From positions 1 to 6,816 of the forward strand of contig CAYJUW010000041.1 of assembly GCA_964373495.1 (NCBI GenBank): a stretch of 6,816 nucleotides of DNA. The letters run 5' to 3'. The notes under the pieces were generated by a model. The model ran no database searches and was not told where the DNA came from. It saw only the letters and a list, made by a program, of their open reading frames with translations. The translations under genes were made by a program, and so were the position numbers. Positions 5,390 to 6,816 of the stretch are shown piece after piece (the stretch's first letter is position 1; every line of letters starts with the position of its first letter). The DNA is from JACQMJ01 sp964373495 (GTDB lineage Bacteria > Patescibacteriota > Minisyncoccia > Sungbacterales > SURF-37).

Positions 5390-5401
5390 CTTAGCTACGA
5401 A

Positions 5402-5593
5402 TCAGGCGGTGATGTATTTCATTTCTGTTCCCATTTCGAATAACATCTTGAAAACTTCCGCATATCTTCCAAAATTTTGTGCACTGTATGTGGACAGTGC
5501 CGAATTCAACCCCTTGCATAATTTTAAAATCTTTCCCATGATGGACGTGCTATCATTATTTGCACTCTCACAATGCTCATAGGCATAGGTCAA
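5402..5593 (-). CDS. Small hypothetical protein or 5'-truncated gene remnant
   Basis: A 63-aa reading frame with TTG start at 5593; a shorter ATG version begins 18 codons later (MGKILKLCKG). The C-terminal part, with SALSTYSAQNFGRYAEVFKMLFEMGTEMKY, has a helix-like residue mix typical of real proteins. The frame stays open upstream of the TTG for about 13 more codons without an ATG or GTG start, which suggests a gene that has lost its 5' end. It lies just upstream of the LAGLIDADG-like gene, in the same AT-rich block. I do not recognise it. The opposite strand carries a 68-codon frame at 5376-5582, which looks like a shadow. Confidence 0.3.
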   Translation of the reverse strand: MTYAYEHCESANNDSTSIMGKILKLCKGLNSALSTYSAQNFGRYAEVFKMLFEMGTEMKYITA

Positions 5594-5620
5594 CCCCTGA
5601 TATATTTTTTCAGGGGCTGA

Positions 5621-5720
5621 AAAGCACTTAGGTCAAGTTGTACTTGAATTACCATTCGTGCCGATCGGTCCGACCTTGGTCGGACCACGACACACAAAAA
5701 TGTAATACACGCTAAGCTTT
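5621..5720 (+). ncRNA. Candidate structured RNA with three-helix layout
   Basis: AAAGC (5621-5625) and TTAG (5628-5631) can pair with CTAAGCTTT (5712-5720) as a closing helix with a two-base bulge. It encloses TCAAGT/ACTTGA (5633-5638 with 5642-5647) and the perfect stem GGTCCGACC/GGTCGGACC (5667-5675 with 5678-5686). A further stem, CCCCTGA/TCAGGGG, lies just upstream (5594-5616). A possible extended -10, TGCTATCAT at 5548-5556, could start a plus-strand transcript that ends at the terminator 5742-5780. There is no reading frame in this stretch. It matches no RNA family that I know, and no covariation can be assessed here. Confidence 0.35.
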
Positions 5721-5741
5721 GCTCTTTCGGCTCCTGAAACC

Positions 5742-5780
5742 AAATCGAAATCCCGCGCTTCGGTCGCGGGATTTCGATTT
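5742..5780. terminator. Strong bidirectional intrinsic terminator
   Basis: AAATCGAAATCCCGCG (5742-5757) pairs perfectly with 5765-5780 across a loop containing CTTCGG, a UUCG-type tetraloop. It ends in GATTTT, with AAATC on the opposite side, so it can stop transcription in both directions. It insulates the AT-rich block from the promoter at 5785. Confidence 0.9.
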
Positions 5781-5784
5781 TAGT

Positions 5785-5812
5785 TTGACAGATTCATAAG
5801 GAATGTTATACG
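5785..5812 (+). promoter_or_regulatory. Predicted promoter of the 295-aa gene
   Basis: TTGACA (5785-5790), a 16-nt spacer and TATACG (5807-5812). Start expected near 5819, giving a leader of about 45 nt before the GTG. Confidence 0.65.
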
Positions 5813-5820
5813 AATATAAC
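5805..5820. promoter_or_regulatory. Palindromic operator-like site over the -10
   Basis: GTTATA (5805-5810), CGAA, TATAAC (5815-5820): a perfect inverted repeat with 6-bp arms covering the -10 and start region. A bound dimer would block the promoter. The downstream protein has a winged-helix domain, so autoregulation is plausible but unproven. Confidence 0.5.
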
Positions 5821-5845
5821 CTGGCGGCCAGTACAATCCAGAGGG

Positions 5846-5856
5846 AAAGGAGGTGA
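5846..5856 (+). promoter_or_regulatory. Extended Shine-Dalgarno site that fixes the GTG start at 5863
   Basis: AAAGGAGGTGA is complementary to the usual 3' end of 16S rRNA over 11 nt. GGAGG ends 9 nt before the GTG, which decides this non-ATG start. It is the only such strong site in the window. Confidence 0.85.
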
Positions 5857-5862
5857 GGCGGG

Positions 5863-6750
5863 GTGAGCAAAAAGGGTGAGCTCGAAGAGCTCCTGAAGTC
5901 GCTCGGTGCCGAATTCGTGAGGCATGGGAAAGATGAGGTGTGGTGCATCGGCAGCAAGATCGTTACCATTGGCCACGCCATTACGCAGGACCGGCAGTTC
6001 CAAAACTACCGGGCGAAAATCCTGCGCGTGGCGCGCCAAGAGGGCTTGCTTGCCCCGCGCACCGAGAAGGAGGATACTTCGCCCTCGGCCCGCGAGCGGG
6101 AAGCTCTCCGGCCGGCTGGATCGGTGCAGGATGTACGTCGTGCCGCGTCGGCATCTCGGGAGGAGGTTATTGCCTGGAACATCGCCGAAGATGCGCGGTG
6201 GAGAAACGCTTACACGGGAGGCGAACGGATGGAGGAGCACGCGAAGCGAGAGGTGATCAGAGGCGAAGATCGAATGCCGCTCATTGATCGGGTGCTCAAA
6301 GAGGCAGGACGTCCTCTCACCCGGACTGAAATCAGCGCGGCACTGGGGTGGGGCGAGAGCGGCGAAACCGCAATCGGGAGGATCATGAGGAGCTTCCCGA
6401 CCCGCTATCGGGGAACCAGAGGCAAGAAGCGAAACGAACGCTACGAGCTTGTGACGCCTCCATCTCCCGCGGAGCGGACGGCAGCAGTGCCCATTGGCAC
6501 GGCTGTTGAAAAAGCGCTCCCGACGGCAGCCGAGTCGCTACACCTCGAATCAGAGCTTGCCGAGGCGAGAGCGGCAACCGCGGGTTTCCGCGTCGTTCTC
6601 GAGCAGATCCGGGCCGTGGTGGAAGGGGCCACATCCGCGGCATTTGAGCCGGGCCGTGCGTTCTTCGCTCTCGGCCGAATAGCGGAGATCGCAGATCAGG
6701 CGATCTCAGAGCCGGCGACCGAGACACCACCAACCGAGCCGGCGGCCTAG
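5863..6750 (+). CDS. Unrecognised protein: HicA-like N-terminal domain fused to a winged-helix domain
   Basis: A 295-aa protein with three parts. Residues about 5-63 (ELEELLKSLGAEFVRHGKDEVW, then KIVTIGH and ILRVARQEGL) follow the helix-strand-strand-strand-helix pattern of HicA mRNA-interferase toxins. The usual GSH catalytic position reads GKD (22-24), so nuclease activity is doubtful. Residues about 64-135 are polar and probably disordered. Residues about 137-197 (IDRVLKEAGRPLTRTEISAALGW, then RYRGTRGKKRNERYELV) look like a winged helix. Residues about 222-281 are Ala/Glu-rich helices, followed by a Pro/Thr/Glu tail. Start GTG is fixed by a strong Shine-Dalgarno site. The gene has its own promoter with a palindrome and its own terminator. 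There is no HicB-like partner in the window. A nucleic-acid-binding regulator is the best guess; the HicA resemblance was judged by eye. Confidence 0.7.
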   Translation: MSKKGELEELLKSLGAEFVRHGKDEVWCIGSKIVTIGHAITQDRQFQNYRAKILRVARQEGLLAPRTEKEDTSPSAREREALRPAGSVQDVRRAASASREEVIAWNIAEDARWRNAYTGGERMEEHAKREVIRGEDRMPLIDRVLKEAGRPLTRTEISAALGWGESGETAIGRIMRSFPTRYRGTRGKKRNERYELVTPPSPAERTAAVPIGTAVEKALPTAAESLHLESELAEARAATAGFRVVLEQIRAVVEGATSAAFEPGRAFFALGRIAEIADQAISEPATETPPTEPAA

Positions 6751-6761
6751 CGGCCGCCGGC
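6738..6761 (+). terminator. Terminator overlapping the end of the 295-aa gene
   Basis: GCCGGCGGCC (6738-6747) pairs perfectly with GGCCGCCGGC (6752-6761) around the loop TAGC, followed by GTTTTC. The TAG stop codon (6748-6750) sits in the loop, so the last codons form the 5' arm. Confidence 0.85.
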
Positions 6762-6789
6762 GTTTTCATTGTTTCGTCCGCCAGGATAC

Positions 6790-6812
6790 CCCGCCACGTC
6801 AGACGTGGCGGG
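6790..6812. repeat. Perfect inverted repeat at the window edge
   Basis: CCCGCCACGTC (6790-6800), A, GACGTGGCGGG (6802-6812). It is a stable hairpin, perhaps a terminator of a gene beyond the window; the sequence ends too soon to see a T tract. Confidence 0.6.
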
Positions 6813-6816
6813 AGGA

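Noticed and set aside
5376..5582. 68-codon plus-strand frame in the AT-rich region
   Set aside because: It looks like the antisense of the more protein-like minus-strand frame: Phe- and Ser-rich, with no ribosome-binding site. Neither frame is certain.
4683..5780. Group I intron hosting the LAGLIDADG-like gene
   Set aside because: I could not identify conserved P7/P3 core segments or a split host gene. The adjacent tRNA-Gly is uninterrupted, and the N-terminal helix-turn-helix is unusual for intron endonucleases.
5806..6240. 144-codon minus-strand frame opposite the 295-aa gene
   Set aside because: It overlaps the promoter and N-terminal half of a gene with a strong promoter and Shine-Dalgarno site, and shows no domain.
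3679..6812. CRISPR array among the many hairpins
   Set aside because: The inverted repeats differ from each other and are not regularly spaced; there is no direct-repeat/spacer pattern and no cas gene.

Overview
This is a compact bacterial chromosome segment. It most resembles a Candidate Phyla Radiation (Patescibacteria, Parcubacteria-like) genome. That is an inference from short single-domain genes, mostly weak or absent Shine-Dalgarno sites, a tRNA without encoded CCA, perfectly symmetric bidirectional terminators, and a small HTH plus LAGLIDADG-like gene and HAM1 gene of a kind common in such genomes. No marker gene in the window proves the taxonomy.

Positions 47-1059 hold an overlapping pair: an ECF-type sigma-70 factor and a small two-helix membrane protein that may be its regulator. 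A GC-rich stretch with repeats, a good promoter (1196-1224) and a long potentially structured leader (about 1231-1600) precede rny (RNase Y, 1601-3127). A perfect terminator then separates rny from an HU-family DNA-binding protein gene (3387-3668), which has its own promoter next to a 30-bp inverted repeat.

Positions 3669-3875 are packed with hairpins: one terminator-like stem, one 98-bp imperfect palindrome and one 38-bp perfect palindrome. Next comes a visibly AT-richer block on the minus strand. For example, 23 of 60 bases are G+C at 4141-4200 and at 5401-5460, against 42 of 60 at 2581-2640 and 41 of 60 at 6301-6360. This block carries a tRNA 3'-end fragment, a HAM1/ITPase-type nucleotide-sanitising enzyme, an intact tRNA-Gly(UCC), an HTH plus LAGLIDADG-like protein that ends 5 nt before the tRNA, and a small doubtful ORF. 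The layout resembles a small acquired island at a tRNA-Gly locus: intact tRNA on one side, tRNA 3' fragment on the other.

After a candidate structured RNA and a strong terminator (5742-5780), GC-rich sequence resumes. It carries a plus-strand gene (5863-6750) with a near-perfect promoter, an operator-like palindrome and the only extended Shine-Dalgarno site in the window. Its product appears to join a HicA-like RNA-binding fold to a winged-helix domain. The gene's stop codon lies in the loop of its own terminator.

The stable part of the window concerns information processing: transcription initiation, RNA decay, nucleoid structure and tRNA. The AT-rich part looks like accessory DNA. The most interesting leads are the tRNA-Gly-bracketed island, the rny leader, the HicA-like/winged-helix fusion and the possible structured RNA at 5621-5720.
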